64,000 nt of DNA from Liquidambar formosana (GCA_039720395.1 CM077834.1:6220607-6284606); one strand, 5' to 3'; positions 36,954-49,512 are shown, counted from the first letter of the stretch. Notes: a model not told the origin generated them from the letters alone. Numbers and translations: made by a program.

Positions 36954-37566
36954 AAAAAAGAAAACTAAACTATAATTTCAAATGGGTATATCTGGAATAG
37001 GCCTTAAGAGGTGAAGGAAGGTCTTTTGTGCTACTGTTTTGAATGAGAAGCCTCTTAACAGTATCAGAAACGAGAAGGGCTTTGAGATATTGCCAAGGCA
37101 ATCTTACATGTTTGGGGAAGTGTTCTCTGATAATTGTTATTTTGAAAATTTTTCCTTTATGAAACAACTAAGACAACATGTTCTCAAAATTTCTTTATGT
37201 TTTTCTAAAACCTGCTTTTTGAAACAATTTTCAAAGTACACAGACAAATAGGCCTTTAATTTAAATGTCAACAAACAGAAAAAGAGCCAAGTTCGGTTTC
37301 TGAAAAGACTTGAAGCAAAGAAAATAATTTGGAGTAGCAAACATATTAGTTCCACTCCCAAATAGGTGCAAGTTGCAACACACCATATTTTTTTATTTTT
37401 TATTTTCTAAGCAACCAAACAGGGGAAGAAGGAAAAACCACAACTGAATATGACATGGGGTCTCAATCAAAGGCAAAGAAGCAATTTCGGAGGGGTTTGG
37501 GTTGGTGGTGGTGTTACCTCTAGAGTCCACAGAAGTATCATCAGAGGAGCGATCCAAGTCAGACAT
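36349..37566 (-). CDS. single-repeat R3-MYB protein of the CPC/TRY/ETC type, 73 residues
   Basis: Three small exons, 37518-37566, 36690-36774 and 36349-36436 (49, 85 and 88 bp), with clean GT-AG borders and phases 1 and 2. The protein begins [16 protein letters not shown], continues [18 protein letters not shown] and [11 protein letters not shown], then [20 protein letters not shown] and ends NSRYSTSA. Apart from a short acidic N-terminus it is one R3 MYB repeat with no activation domain. In this family such proteins compete with R2R3-MYBs for bHLH partners and repress trichome, root-hair or anthocyanin programmes, often moving between cells. The bHLH-contact motif [DE]Lx2[RK]x3Lx6Lx3R is kept except that its first acidic residue is Thr ([20 protein letters not shown]). 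The intron pattern matches the family. Assignment to ETC1 or ETC3 is not possible from sequence alone. Confidence 0.93.
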
Positions 37567-37680
37567 TTTCTAGTGATGAGAGCGCTCAAGAGAGAGAGAC
37601 GAGAGAGAGAAAATTCAGAGAGCCTTTTAACAACTTTGTCAGAGGCAAAAAAACCACCTGTGGAGGAGTTGGTGAAATGG

Positions 37681-37689
37681 GGGCGTATT

Positions 37690-37722
<33 letters not shown>
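37681..37722 (-). promoter_or_regulatory. TATA box and GA repeat of the R3-MYB gene
   Basis: On the minus strand CCATAAATACGCCC (37682-37695) lies about 120 bp before the ATG. It is preceded directly by a CT/GA run (37697-37722), a common plant core-promoter arrangement. Confidence 0.6.
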
Positions 37723-37727
<5 letters not shown>

Positions 37728-40668
37728 GGGTCTACAGAGAAGAATGGAAGGTGTGAAAAGGTTTGAAGAATGGTAGTTGGAAAAAGCCGGGGCTGTGGAA
37801 AGTTTGGTGCGTTTGGTGAATTAAACATTTTTTTTTAAAACTCCCTTCAGGGCTTCAGACTCACAAGAAAGAATAGTTTTTACCCCACGAGCATATGTGA
37901 GAGCGGTGCATTAAGCATTAAGTAGTCCTGTGCCAACGACCAAGGTTAGTGGTAATAGCACTTGGTTTACTTCCAAGTGATTCGGTGGGTGATAGGTGTT
38001 TTTTTTTGGGATCGAAACTAATAATGGGCAGCGTTTGGGATTACTGTCACACCACCGATTAGGTGTTCACTAGTGCTTTAGGTGGGACTCACTCGAACTA
38101 TGACTCAATCAGGCTTGATCTTTGCAGGCCATCCCAGTTTCTCATGTCATTGGTTCCAGCAGATAGGATGCTATATATTATGGTCATACCTAAGTAGGGA
38201 AATCACTTTGATCATCCCCTCCTACCCTTTTTCCTAGGAAAAAAATAAAGAAAAAAAGAAGAGGTCCTATGTCAACCAACTAAAGAAAAAAATGCGTAGT
38301 CCTAGGTGAATGGAACTTTAAAGAGGAGATTGAGACATGGTTTAGGGAAAAAATTAGTCTAGTGATAAGGTAAGCTATGATTAGTGTCTCATAAAGTGTG
38401 AGTCAAGTGTTTCAAATTTCACAAAAACTGCTTGATTTTCTTAAGACATTCACGTCTAAGATATTGCTCGATGCATGTCGAACTGAAAGGATTTCATGTG
38501 TAAAAGCGACTAATATGAAGAAAAGCACCCCAGGAACCCTTGTTATTAAAAAAATATAAAATAAAATAAGACACCTAGTTTAGGTGATAAAGTTTTATCC
38601 GCAGTCAGACTACATAATTGGATTCTTTTTTTCGACGAAGTATCCGATCCTTTTGTCCTACTAATTATTAGATATGACTATATAAGTAAGGTTACAGTCT
38701 ACCCCACATCAATTATCTCATGGAGGTTTCAAATTTTTTATTTATTTAATTTATTATTTATATATATCACTTTTGAGGTGCAGATCGTGCAAAACATAAA
38801 ATTTTGCCAAATTGGGACGAAAAGGGTTAAGAAATTCCGTTGATTGAAAATAAAATTTATCTACTTACCCAAAAAATAAAATAAAATATATTACATTTTA
38901 AATATCAAATATAAATTTCAAGGGAAGAACTGGCACATAATTCTCGAGGAAATCCATTTCCAAACTTGACAGCTAACCTTGTTGAAAATTTTAGCAAGAA
39001 TCATTTCCTATAATCATCGATAATGATGAATTAATGATAAACGTTTTGAAAATATTCTATAAGGTGAATTTTCCAACATCTAAATGTGAAGAACCTTTTA
39101 TCTTTTGGTTCACATGTATAAGTAACAATCTCTCCCTTAGTTCTCCAATTATCTCCAAGCAAATCATCCCCCACTTTTCCAATTTCCTTATTACCTAGAC
39201 TTTGAACTCTTATTTCTTATGTGGTCTTGGGGGCTTTTTGGTAAACCCAAAAATCTGGTCAATTGGAGATAAGTCTAGCCAATTTTGATTTCAAACTGTA
39301 ACACTGTCTGGAAAGTCTCTCTTTTCTGTCAATCTGTTCAGCTTTCTTTTGAAAATAAAGCATAAACACAATTTTTTCAAACCAATTATGAGTTTGTTTA
39401 TTTAAAAATCAGATAACAGTTAGTTTTTAAAATTCCCAAATAGGCTCTTAGATCTAGAACTATAAACAAATTGAGTCAAGTCGAATAATAACCTGCTCAG
39501 ATTTAATTCAATTAATTAACAAACTCAACAATAAGTCAAAACTTTTCTCATTAATCATACGAGCAAGCTCAAAGATAATTTTTGTCTAATCAATCTTGAG
39601 CCAAGCTCATGTGGTTTAATTGTCTATTGAAGAACTCATCAAATAGAGTAGTGCTCTATTTGAACTAGACTCGATAAACTACTAACCTTAAAAATAAGTT
39701 TAAGCTTAATTTATTAATATTAGAAGGGAGTTTGAATTCAATCTCATATTAAACTTATCTAAAGTGAATCCCAAATGACTTTACCCATTTTACAGCTCTG
39801 ATTCCACTCATATCCCTAAGGCCATACCTACCACATCCCTATGGCTCATGGCCCATAGATTAGGTGATTAAAGGATGGAATGAGATGGGTGAGTACAGAG
39901 TTCAAATCACATTTAGCAAAAGACAAGGCCAAAAAAAATGGAAAAAAGAGAAAAGGAAAGAAAAAAGGCATATACCCCTTTGCCTCTATAGCTGCCTATT
40001 CAATATCAACCACCTGGACGCTCAATTGTTCAAGATATAAGAGCTGCGCTCTAATCGACTAACCAAAACCATCCACAAGAACTCCTGATAACAACAACAC
40101 ACCAAAAAAAAAAAAATAATAATAATAATGGTTTAGGGCATTGGGGCCCATCAATTTTATCAAATCACAGGAATGGACGGTCGATATTCTCCAACAGCAT
40201 GACCTTTTTCGTTTAAACTCTTTTGTCCCCCCTCCTCTGCAGCTGGGTCCGTACTCCATGGTTAAAGAAAGCACTTAAAACACATGACACATTTTCAAAA
40301 GTGACGCGAAAAGTAAGCAAGACATCAGATCTTTGGCGTGCTATTTAATTCTAATACTTTCTTGTCACCTTTCTGGCTATAGCATCTCTATCACTATATT
40401 ATACCCCACCATCAACACCGACCCAACCGGGCTTGGACCATCTCCTTGTACAATTTGAACCCCCACTTTCAATAATTTACTGTTATTTTTCCATAAGCTT
40501 GATCATATTGAATTCAGCCCCCCGCCCCCCCTCTTTTTTTTTTTTACTTAAAAAAAAAAAATGCCACCATTCCGTTTAATCGATTGTTTAATAATACGTT
40601 CTCTATGAATGTGATCAATCTTTGTTTCTATATTTATTTCTGCTATACTAGAGTGCTTTGGGGTGTAG
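37723..40668. other. intergenic spacer
   Basis: No gene found. Near 38345-38520 lies a second copy of the dispersed patch seen at 16880-17070. At 39440-39720 there is a CTCGATAAACTACTAA-type repeat related to 9296-9400. The frames at 37450-37776 (+) and 40059-40274 (-) are incidental. Confidence 0.4.
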
Positions 40669-40941
40669 CCATGCAGGGAATTGGATTTGGTGCAATTTGC
40701 ACTTTTAATTGCATAGTATAGTTATCAGTGGATGGACGCCATGTGACAAGGAAAAAACATGATCGGTTGGGATTCGCTGTAAGAATTTCACGTTCAAAGG
40801 TTACGGCGTTAACAATTTGACACCAAACTCATCTTTTGAATCCCAACCGTTCATACTTTTTTCTTGTCATATAGGTGTTCGTCTACCGATAATTGCACCA
40901 TGCAGTTAAAAGTGTAAATTGCATCAAATCCAAATCCAGCC
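40669..40941. mobile_element. MITE, family with GGAATTGGATTTGGTGCA ends, copy 1
   Basis: The ends pair over roughly 100 bp (GGATTTGGTGCAATTTGCAC on the left; the right arm read inward gives GGATTTGATGCAATTTACAC). Both arms reach CGGTTGGGATTC near the centre. A GTGTAG repeat flanks it (40663-40668 and 40942-40947), but the tips do not align perfectly, so the borders are approximate. Same family as 47876-48086. Confidence 0.7.
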
Positions 40942-41269
40942 GTGTAGAGGGTGTGTAAAAAATTGGAAGATGATTTGGATTTTGGGGATGAGGGATAAAT
41001 GAAGGGGACGCGAAAGTCTTTTTCAGCCAACCAGCTCAACAAAGAACCGTACCCTTTTCTTTATTTTCCTCTCCTTCTTCTCCAAAGCCATGCGTGAACA
41101 AGTTGTGTTTGGCATGGCTCAAACCATTGAAAGATGATTGAACGTTCTCTTCATTTTTCTCATGAATTGACAAGACGTATGGATTTGGTCCACCACCAAC
41201 CTTTTGGGTTTTCGTGAGGAGAAGAACTTTCCATGCGATTGTGACATGAGCCAGTTGTAATGCGTTTGG

Positions 41270-42296
41270 TATGCCTTGATTAGAATGAGAATGAAAAGGA
41301 AAGAAAAGAATGATTATTCTTAATGATTATTCCATGCCAATGTTTGGTATAATTAAAAAAAAAGAATCCTCATTCCACAGTATTATTAATTAAATAATTT
41401 TTATTATCTTTCATTAACATCCATATACCCATAATTCTAACACCCCAAAAATTTTAGTTGCAATTTTTTTTTCATCATTTTATAGGAAAAGCAAAAAATA
41501 TAAATAAAAATAAAAAATTTCCATCATCATCATTATTCCATACCCATACAACCCCAAACTTACCTCTTTTTTTTCATCATCAACGTCAAAATCCCCATAC
41601 CCTTCTACCCAATACCCACACCGCCACACTCCTGAAAGATGAATGAATTTTTTTGAAATTGGTTTCAGCTAAAGCACCAATAGTAGATTGATCTACCACC
41701 CCAGTATTGTTTGAATCCTTGATTCTCCAATCTGGTGTAAGTCACCCTTTAGGCCTTTGAATACTAGATTTCTGACAGTGTAGCGGAAGTTCTCAGACTC
41801 GACGAGGATTCAGCTATGTTTATAGGAGGCAACGGCAATGGTGACAAGGACCGCGATGGTTAGGGTAAGCGTAACGGCGAGGGTGACGGTGAATGGCCGA
41901 AGATGAATCCTTTAGGAGTCCTTTGGAAGTGATTTCACAGAGAGAGAGAGAAGAGGATGGATGAAATCTATATCAGATTGTCATTTTTGTGTGTGTGAGA
42001 GAGAGAGGCCCTCTCATTTGCGGAAGCAGCAAAAGCCAGCTTCATTCCTTGGCAGCTCTATCCATCAATGGCACCGAAAAAGAAGACAGAGTAGAAGAAA
42101 AAGAGGGATGAGATGTGTCAGGGACGGGGCCATGAGGCATCATTGCATCACGTTTCATTCTTGGGGCTGGGAATGAGCATTCCTTTGACTTAAGGGATGA
42201 ATGCTTAATCCTTAAACAAGGGAATAGGGAAGGTCAGTAAAGGGAATAGGCAAGGAGCCAAGGCATAAGGATTCCATTCCCTTCAGTTAATCAAAC
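41270..42296. mobile_element. possible DNA transposon with GTTTG ends and GGAAT-rich subterminal repeats
   Basis: The left edge reads GCGTTTGGTATGCCTTGATT; the right edge in reverse complement reads GTGTTTGATTAACTGAAGGG. Both are followed by GGAAT/GAATG repeats facing each other. No clear target duplication. The interior has GA runs near 41941 and 41997. Class uncertain. Confidence 0.4.
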
Positions 42297-42612
42297 ACTC
42301 CACTTTTTTCAGTCAATGGAATAAGTATTCCGTTCCATCCTCCATAACAAACACAGCCTTGGTATTACAAGCCAATCAAACCAAGCAAAATAGAAATGTG
42401 GAGTCAAAAAGTACGCTGATAGGTTCTAATTGACCCGTGACACCACTCCACTTTTTTCTGTCAATAGAATAAGTATTCCATTCCATCCTTCATTCCACCA
42501 TCACAAACACAGCCTTAGTGTTACAAGCCAATCAAACCAAGTAAAATAGAAATGTGGAGTAAAAAAATACGCTGATAGGTTCTAATGATAGGTTCTAATT
42601 AACCCGTGACAC
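42297..42612 (+). repeat. tandem duplication, two units of about 150 bp
   Basis: Unit 1 (about 42297-42446) and unit 2 (about 42446-42612) both run CTCCACTTTTTT, GGAATAAGTATTCC, ACAAACACAGCCTT, ACAAGCCAATCAAACCAAG, AATAGAAATGTGGAGT, CGCTGATAGGTTCTAAT, ACCCGTGACACCA. Unit 2 has an extra internal repeat of GATAGGTTCTAAT. Confidence 0.85.
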
Positions 42613-44208
42613 CACATGGCTGTGTCAGGTTGCAAGAGGTACCCAGAAACATAAGAGGGTTTTTTTTTGCTTTAAGAAGACCACGATTGCAGCTTCAAAG
42701 TGGGGTTGCCCTTGAGAGTCAAAAGTTCAGAATTTGGTGGCAATTGCAAAGAGAGAGTGATGAATACTAGCACGCAGCACTAACCAAAAATAACTAAATG
42801 AAATAGTTAAAAACATTCCATGCAAATAACAAATCAAGGGAACAATACCTGCATTATGCCAAAGCAATGAAAAAACCCTAAGCTCAAACAAATGTTGGAT
42901 CCCACATTAATTCGAGCAATGTTTTCTTCAAAAAATCAACAAACATCCAATGTAAATTCCGTAGGTTACTTTTGGTCATAACCAACTTACTTCATCACTT
43001 GCCACCTAGTTTAATAGTCGAACTAAAATACCAAAATGTGTCGACTGAATATCAAACATGCTGCCCCAAGTGTCCTAAAGATCAAGAATGCAAATTGGCT
43101 AAAGCCCTCGCTCCTGATATTTACATTCATGCTACTTTCACCCCCCCAAAGCCACAGAAAAATAAAAGAATGATAATTACACTTGCGCTTATTCGATCCC
43201 CAAGCCAAAGAGGAAAAAAAAGAAAATTCGTGATGATATTCCTAACGAACCACCAATTTACAATTATACAGTTTAGTAGTATTGTTATCCATCAGATCGC
43301 ATCTTAAACTATGTTTGAATAGTCATGGAGACAAAACACAGATATGACAGAAGCAGACTTCTTGATCCAGCAAGTTCTGAAACAAAAAAGGATCAACAAC
43401 AAACAAGTATATAAATATATATAATTATATCCATCTTCTTGGATTGTTCCCCCAACCACCCCTTTTTTCTCATTTCTTCTCTTCAACTCTTCTTCTTTTC
43501 TTTCCCAAGAAATAAATGTCTCTTCTATTAACATTTAAACCAATAGCATGTATTTTGACCACTTAAATAAAATTCTAGAGTTAAAATGTTATGAACAGTT
43601 ATGCAACAGAGCACAGACACCTTGAAGAAAAACTTCTTTCAAAGGACCACCCAAATGCCACTCAAATTCTGAGCTAGAGCTAGGATTATCCACAGATTTT
43701 ATGCGGAAACACAAATAAATAGGGGGACCGCCAACTAGTTAGTCAAGTGGGGAATAAGGCCAAACCCATTACAGAGAATGACAGATGGGGCAAGGGGGTG
43801 TGCTGGTGGTTCCCCACAAGGCCAATTCAAGCATATTGAGTGACTAATCCACCCCCTGGAAATAATTATCCCCATCATCTGTCTAAAATTGCATCTCTTA
43901 ATACCAACCAGAGATTACAGCTCCCAACGATATAGCCAATCTTTAGACCATAAGAAATGCAGTAACCAGAAATGAAAGAAGAAAAAAGAGACCCATTTGT
44001 AAACTTCTGCAAACCATAATTATTCTGGATAAAGACATAAACAGTCATATACCACAGATGCTGGATAAGTTAGAAAACACGACAGACACAGAGCATATAT
44101 CAAACTACATAGATATTATATAATAGAAAGATTATGTTTTAAAGTTTAGATAGCATAATCTGCACTGACATAGGTGGGCATGTATGTAGAAATTGAGTTG
44201 CTGCCAGC
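42613..44208. other. spacer and eIF1 3' flank
   Basis: No gene recognised. Open frames at 42972-43307 (+) and 43304-43534 (-) have no family signature. The part next to 44208 should be the eIF1 3' UTR. Confidence 0.4.
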
Positions 44209-45380
44209 TCAAAAACCATGAATCTTGATGTGTTCCTTCTTAACAATGCCAGCCTGTACTCCAAAACCAAAAATTGAAAAACAAAGAAAAATAAAATCAG
44301 GAACCAACATCTGTACTGTGCTCTAATAAGTAATAAATGCACTTATTTTTTTTCTTTTTGCACATTAATATGAAATGGCATTTTTCTGGAAACTGCTACG
44401 TCTATAGATGACAATTAAAAATTTAAAACCAAAGCAATTATATTGCACAGCTTGTACACTGGACCACTGCCATTCGGCTAATAGTAAAGGTAGTCATGAT
44501 TCTAAAAAAAAAAAAATTGACAATTAAAATTAAGAATAGGTCAGGTTTGTCCTTCAAGTACATATTCTGCAAGGTAAGTGTTCCCTAGGGATGGTGAAAA
44601 AGGATTTGGTGTATTCAGGATAAGACCAGGGTGAGTTAACATTCCCAAACAGAAAAGGTAAAAGCAAAAACTATTAAACCATTTAAGGTCCAATGCCATG
44701 CAGACAGCACCTTAGATGTGGTGAGCAATTACCTGAACTAAAAAGGTAGAGACATTCTTCCGCTGATCGCCTTGAAGTTGAATAACCTAAAGAAATGCAT
44801 AATATAAGAATTTAATAAAGGCTTACCTGAAAAATAAAACCATAGAAGAAATATATAACTTTATATGTTTAATCTCATACCTGGCCTAGTTCTGGGTCCT
44901 GGACAACTGTACCATTGCAGCAGAATTCCTTCTTGAGGTCCTTGAGTATCTTATTATAGCTGAATTCTTTCTTCAACCCCTGCACAGTTGTCAGGCTTTT
45001 CCTACCATTCCGCTGCTGTATACGAATATGCACATACTCTTTTGACCCAGCACCTGAGTCCTCAGCATTTGCCTCAGCAAACGGATCTATCCTCACACCA
45101 CGGGGGAAATTCCACAAACAACAAAGCACACTAATTAGATATACAATATAAGAATACGGGAAAAAAGTAACTGGAGGTGTTATTTAAAAGTCTCTTTGCT
45201 TTCAAATTTAAAAGTTACATCACATTTTGAAGACATAAATGAAACACATCATATCGAAAATGAGGCATACCACAAGCAGAATAGAAATTCAAAATAATAA
45301 TAACAATATTAATAGTAATAGCTGTCAGGAAAAGCAAGCATACCGAAGGCAGTAGGGATCTGGATGTCGAGATCAGACAT
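44209..45380 (-). CDS. SUI1: translation initiation factor eIF1 (SUI1)
   Basis: Four exons, 45344-45380, 44881-45086, 44733-44786 and 44209-44253, sum to 342 bp and 113 residues, the standard length for plant eIF1. The protein starts MSDLDIQIPTAFDPFAEAN and contains the SUI1 core: EYVHIRIQQRNGRKSLTTVQ, GLKKEFSYNKILKDLKKEF, CCNGTVVQDPELGQVIQLQG, DQRKNVSTFLVQ and the C-terminal AGIVKKEHIKIHGF. eIF1 binds near the P site of the 40S subunit and enforces start-codon accuracy during scanning. All junctions are GT-AG. A long leader intron (45410-47729) lies upstream. Intact. Confidence 0.97.
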
Positions 45381-45409
45381 GAAACTTGACTGATAAAAGT
45401 TGAAGAGAC

Positions 45410-47729
45410 CTGACAACCAGAATGCTCAGACCTGGATTAGAAGGTATAATCCTTATTAAAATGTTCACCATCAACAATTATACGTAGGTAAGAAACAAAA
45501 AATTTGAATGCCAAACTTAAACATAATATCCATAGGTTGTGTTCATCAACAAGGGTCCTAACTGTACTAGCACCGGATTGTGGACACATTCTCTCAATGC
45601 ATCCACCTCCTCTCATATATGTAGGAAGACAATAAGAGTTTGTATGCCATTTCGAAATGTAACACCAACATGTTCTTGCATCATCCAAGACCCTACCAAA
45701 CTAAAACGAACACTCTGCAAATCAATCCAATCTGATAGAAAGCCCAATACTTAAAAATATAAAACTATAATTTTTTTTTTTTTTTTTTTTTTTGAAGGAA
45801 CAAAAAAATGTTTAAACCAACCTATCTTACTTATTGGATTTAATTTCCACCTCATAGGGAAGAGGGGTCAGCCAAGGAAAAGGACAACTAACAGTTAAAA
45901 CATCCCCTTCTCCTCTGGGCACTATGAAGGTGCCTTTGGCAACTTACAAAGTGGACTTGGCAAAAATTACATGGGAAAAACAGTGTCAACCACTAAAACA
46001 ATTCAATTTCAAACGACTTGTCAACTGATGAAGAAGTTCATATTCTTAAATTGCTTTTGCACTCATCTCAAACTCATTCTCTTTCATTTATCAATATTAA
46101 AAGAGTGCACAAATGCATCACAGCATATACCTATACTCGCAAAAACCAATATTCATATATCAAATGAAGATCAAATAAATTTACAAATAATATTAATCTA
46201 TAGCAATTACGATTTGCCCACCTGATTTGTCCTTGCAAACTTATTGATATCCAAATGATAGGATGCCAAGAATATAGAGCACATGCCATTTCATACAAGA
46301 ACTTATGTCTCTTGGCAAGTTTTACCCAGAAAAAATCAGTGAACTACAGATGTAAGCAGATAAAACAAAGCTGGACCCAGGTTTAGTTGAAGTACTTCAA
46401 GAAAAACTTTGCACGCCCCTCAAAAGTTCAGAAGAACGGACACGTTTCCTATGCTATGAAAAACAAAATAATTTTTGCTTACAGTCCTATGCAAAAGAAT
46501 GGACTGATTCAACCCATGGGGACAACAAATCCTACATTCCCCATCATTCAAACAGAAAACATTTCTTGATAAAACTTTTTCGGGGAAAATAATTGTTTCC
46601 CTTAAAACTTCATATAGATCTGGGAAAAACTTTCTCGGAAAAGTTATTCCTGAAACAAATGGAGTCTATGGGTAATTCACACAATTAGTACTCAGTGTGA
46701 AATCATAAACACCTTATCTGTACAGAATAAATCTCAATCCAGGAAAAAAAAGGTAAATCAGACAATTAGTAATTAAAGAGTATATCACTATACCAATACA
46801 TAATAAATTCAACCCAAAAAAATTAAGGGAGAAATGCAGAAAGAGTTGGAAATTAAATGATAATATTGTGCTATGTAAAATACAATATAATCATTTAATT
46901 TCCATTTGGAATACCAAACAGACGCTAAATCTATCAACCAAAAAGAACAGAACATATAGGAACATAGATCTATGAACTAAAAACAAAAACAAAAACAGAT
47001 ACAAAAGCAAATTACCAAAAACACGTTATGCATCATATTACCCAATTGGATATCCTTCAACACCCACAAACTCCAAGCACACTCTTGAGTGCTGACAAAT
47101 TAATGGAAATTTCAGAAAAACAAAGAACTCCACTCAACAAAGCTTTCTCGCAGTAAATCTTTCACTTCACAGAAACAGAAGCAACAGAAAACATAAGACC
47201 ACAAAAAAGCAAGAAAAAAAAAAGTTCTTTTGTTTTCCTCAGATTTCTCACCAACCAACAAGAGGGCGAAAGTTGCAATATTTTAGGAGATAACAACTAA
47301 GAATCAAAATTCTCAATCAAAACCAAGGGCGAGAGTAGCAATAATTAGGAGATAACAACAAAGAATCAAAATTTCCAAGCAAAACCAAGGGCGAGAGTAG
47401 CAATAATTAGGAGATAACAACAAAGAATCAAAATTTCCAAGCAAAACCATGTCAATTTTAATAAATAAATTATAAAATCAAAAATCAAAACACAACAAAT
47501 TCCTTAAAATTCACTCTTTTCATATCCTCCGTTTTCTCAGCAACCAAACGTTTGGCAAAGTAAGAAAAAGGAAAGCCCTAAACTTGAAGCATGAAAAAAA
47601 TAAAAAATAAAAAATAAATCTAATATTTCATGATCCCCAACGGAAATTCGTACGAAATTAAAGAACGAGAGGTGAGATTCACTAAAAAGGAAGATCAGAT
47701 GATGGAAAATTGGGAAGATGAGAGATTAC
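45410..47729 (-). other. eIF1 5' UTR intron
   Basis: On the minus strand a leader exon ends CCTCGGATCAG before GTAATCTC (47730/47729). The acceptor GGTTGTCAG at 45410 is followed by GTCTCTTCAACTTTTATC and the ATG at 45380. The 2.3-kb intron holds a long T run (about 45771-45793) and the 62-bp tandem repeat near 47263. Long first introns in plant translation-factor genes often raise expression; that role is inferred here. Confidence 0.65.
47263..47451. repeat. 62-bp tandem repeat, three copies, in the eIF1 leader intron
   Basis: Unit core GGGCGAGAGTAGCAATAATT, then AGGAGATAACAACAAAGAAT and CAAAATTTCCAAGCAAAACC. Copies 2 (about 47328-47389) and 3 (about 47390-47451) are nearly identical. Copy 1 (about 47263-47327) is more diverged. 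Confidence 0.88.
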
Positions 47730-47833
47730 CTGATCCGAGGATTAGGGTTTGGAGTTGAAAATCGGTTGAAAATAAAACCCTAAGATCGGATAAGTCTGAG
47801 CTGAGAAAGGCGTAGAAGAAACCAGAGAGAAAG

Positions 47834-47845
47834 AGATATATATGG
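47834..47845 (-). promoter_or_regulatory. eIF1 TATA box
   Basis: On the minus strand CCCATATATATC lies about 105 bp upstream of the end of the leader exon, and the CT-rich sequence after it (CTCTTTCTCTCTGG) looks like the start of the transcript. Confidence 0.6.
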
Positions 47846-47875
47846 GAGAGGTCCTTGGGTTGGGGTTAGGTCGCC

Positions 47876-48086
47876 TGCACGGAATTGGATTTGGTGCAGT
47901 TTGCACTGCACGTGGCAAATGGAAGGACGAACGGGTGGGATTTGTCTTCCAAAGGGTGGGATTTGGCAAATCCCATCCGTTCGTCCCTTTATTTGCCACG
48001 TGTTGTTCATCTAAGGGTTATTGCATCATGCAGTTAGAAGTGCAAACTGCGTCAAATCCAAATCCAAATCCAAATCCGGGTTGCAC
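47876..48086. mobile_element. MITE, family with GGAATTGGATTTGGTGCA ends, copy 2, in the eIF1 promoter
   Basis: The arms GGAATTGGATTTGGTGCAGT and, from the right, GGATTTGGATTTGACGCAGT mirror each other, and the centre pairs as well (GGACGAACGGGTGGGATTTG against CAAATCCCATCCGTTCGTCC). TGCAC occurs at both edges (47876-47880 and 48082-48086) and may be the target duplication. It is shorter and more symmetric than copy 1 at 40669. Confidence 0.75.
47909..48002. promoter_or_regulatory. two G-box/ABRE-like CACGTG sites inside the MITE
   Basis: CACGTG at 47909-47914 (context GCACGTGGCAAATGG) and at 47997-48002 (context TTTGCCACGTGTT), in mirrored positions in the two arms. GCCACGTG is the core bound by plant bZIP and bHLH factors. 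The sites lie about 65 and 155 bp upstream of the eIF1 TATA box. In copy 1 (40669-40941) the same positions read CATGTG and a degenerate sequence. Confidence 0.7.
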
Positions 48087-48426
48087 ACGGTACGACATAG
48101 AGAGATAAAGCTTTAGGGGCTGTTTGGGAGATAAAAACCTGGCCACATATTTTGGATTCTTTCCTTGTTTCGCATGCTGCCTCGTGCCAATGTGTTAGTG
48201 TATGACTTTACGCCACACCAGACCACACCAAGTCATGTATTGTCACATTCATATTGAGATGCCTCACTCGAGAAATTGTTTAGAAAGTTTAAAAATGGAT
48301 CAGATTGGATCTATTTTTTAATTTTTATATGTTTTTAAATAAATTAAGTTATAGTTGATTTGGTAAAAAAACTATACTTATGTCTTATTTTTATTAGAAA
48401 GTTTAATAGATTAATAAAAAAATAAA

Positions 48427-49480
48427 GGGTAAATTGCAGAAAATTACCCCCAAGTTTAGGGTGCGTTTCAGTTTGATACCCTCAAGTTTAAAATGCGTCA
48501 ATTTGATACCCATACTTTTCATTGACTTAAAATCAATAACGCCATTAACGGCAATGCCAAAATGACTTTACTAGCCTTGTGTTGAATGACGTCGTTTAGC
48601 TGAATAACTCATCCCCTCCGATCAGGATTTTATTCACCCTCTCACCGTCGAGGTGTTGTGAGATCGCGCCTCAAAATACATTTTAACGGTTCAGGATTGA
48701 CCCGCTTCAGATCCGACTGGACTAGTTTGTGATGGAGAACTGACTGGACTGGCTGACGGTGTTCGAAGTCGGCGCTGGAATTGCTTCACGATGGTGCTAT
48801 GGCTATTTTGCCCCCCAAAACAAAAAATAGGAAAAACCAAAAAACGTAAAGGAAAAAAAATGGACCAGCAGCGTTGCTGGTTGCCTTCTCCGACGAAGGT
48901 TGCCGGCCATGCAACAAAAAAAATAAAATAATGATCACCCAATTCTTCTCCCCCCCCTAGTTTCGTTGCGTCTCCAGCTCCTCTGACCCACCCAAATCAC
49001 GCTCGCCAGCAATGCACCCAACCAAATAAAAATAAAAAATCATGATTGCCCACTCCCAATTCACCCACTCAACTCCTAGATCCATCGCCTCCTTCTCACC
49101 CACCCAAACCTCGCTCGCCGGCAATCCACTAATTCTCAAAATCAACCCAAATCTCGAATTCACCTTCATAACCCACAGCCGTCACCGTTGCCGCCGACCC
49201 ATCATTGCCCACAACCCATCTTGTAGTTTGTTTGGACCATTTGTAAAGCGGTAAACCTCCATTTTTCCTTTGTGCAAATCTGCCATCACCAGATTTCGTT
49301 GCATCTGAAGCTCGACGGTGGGCTATGGTGGTTGGGGGATCTGGGAGTTGGTGGTGGGGGGGGGGGGGTGATTCTTGACTGGGTTTTGGGTCTTGAAGGA
49401 TGAAAATGGTGGCTTGACTGTTGTTGGCTGGGATTGAGGAGGAACAAAGGTTGTTGTGTTGAACGTGGGTTTGAGAATTG

Positions 49481-49512
<32 letters not shown>

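Noticed and set aside
37450..37776. 108-codon plus-strand frame over the R3-MYB promoter
   Set aside because: Explained by the GA microsatellite and lack of stops opposite the real minus-strand gene; Arg/Glu-rich with no family signature.
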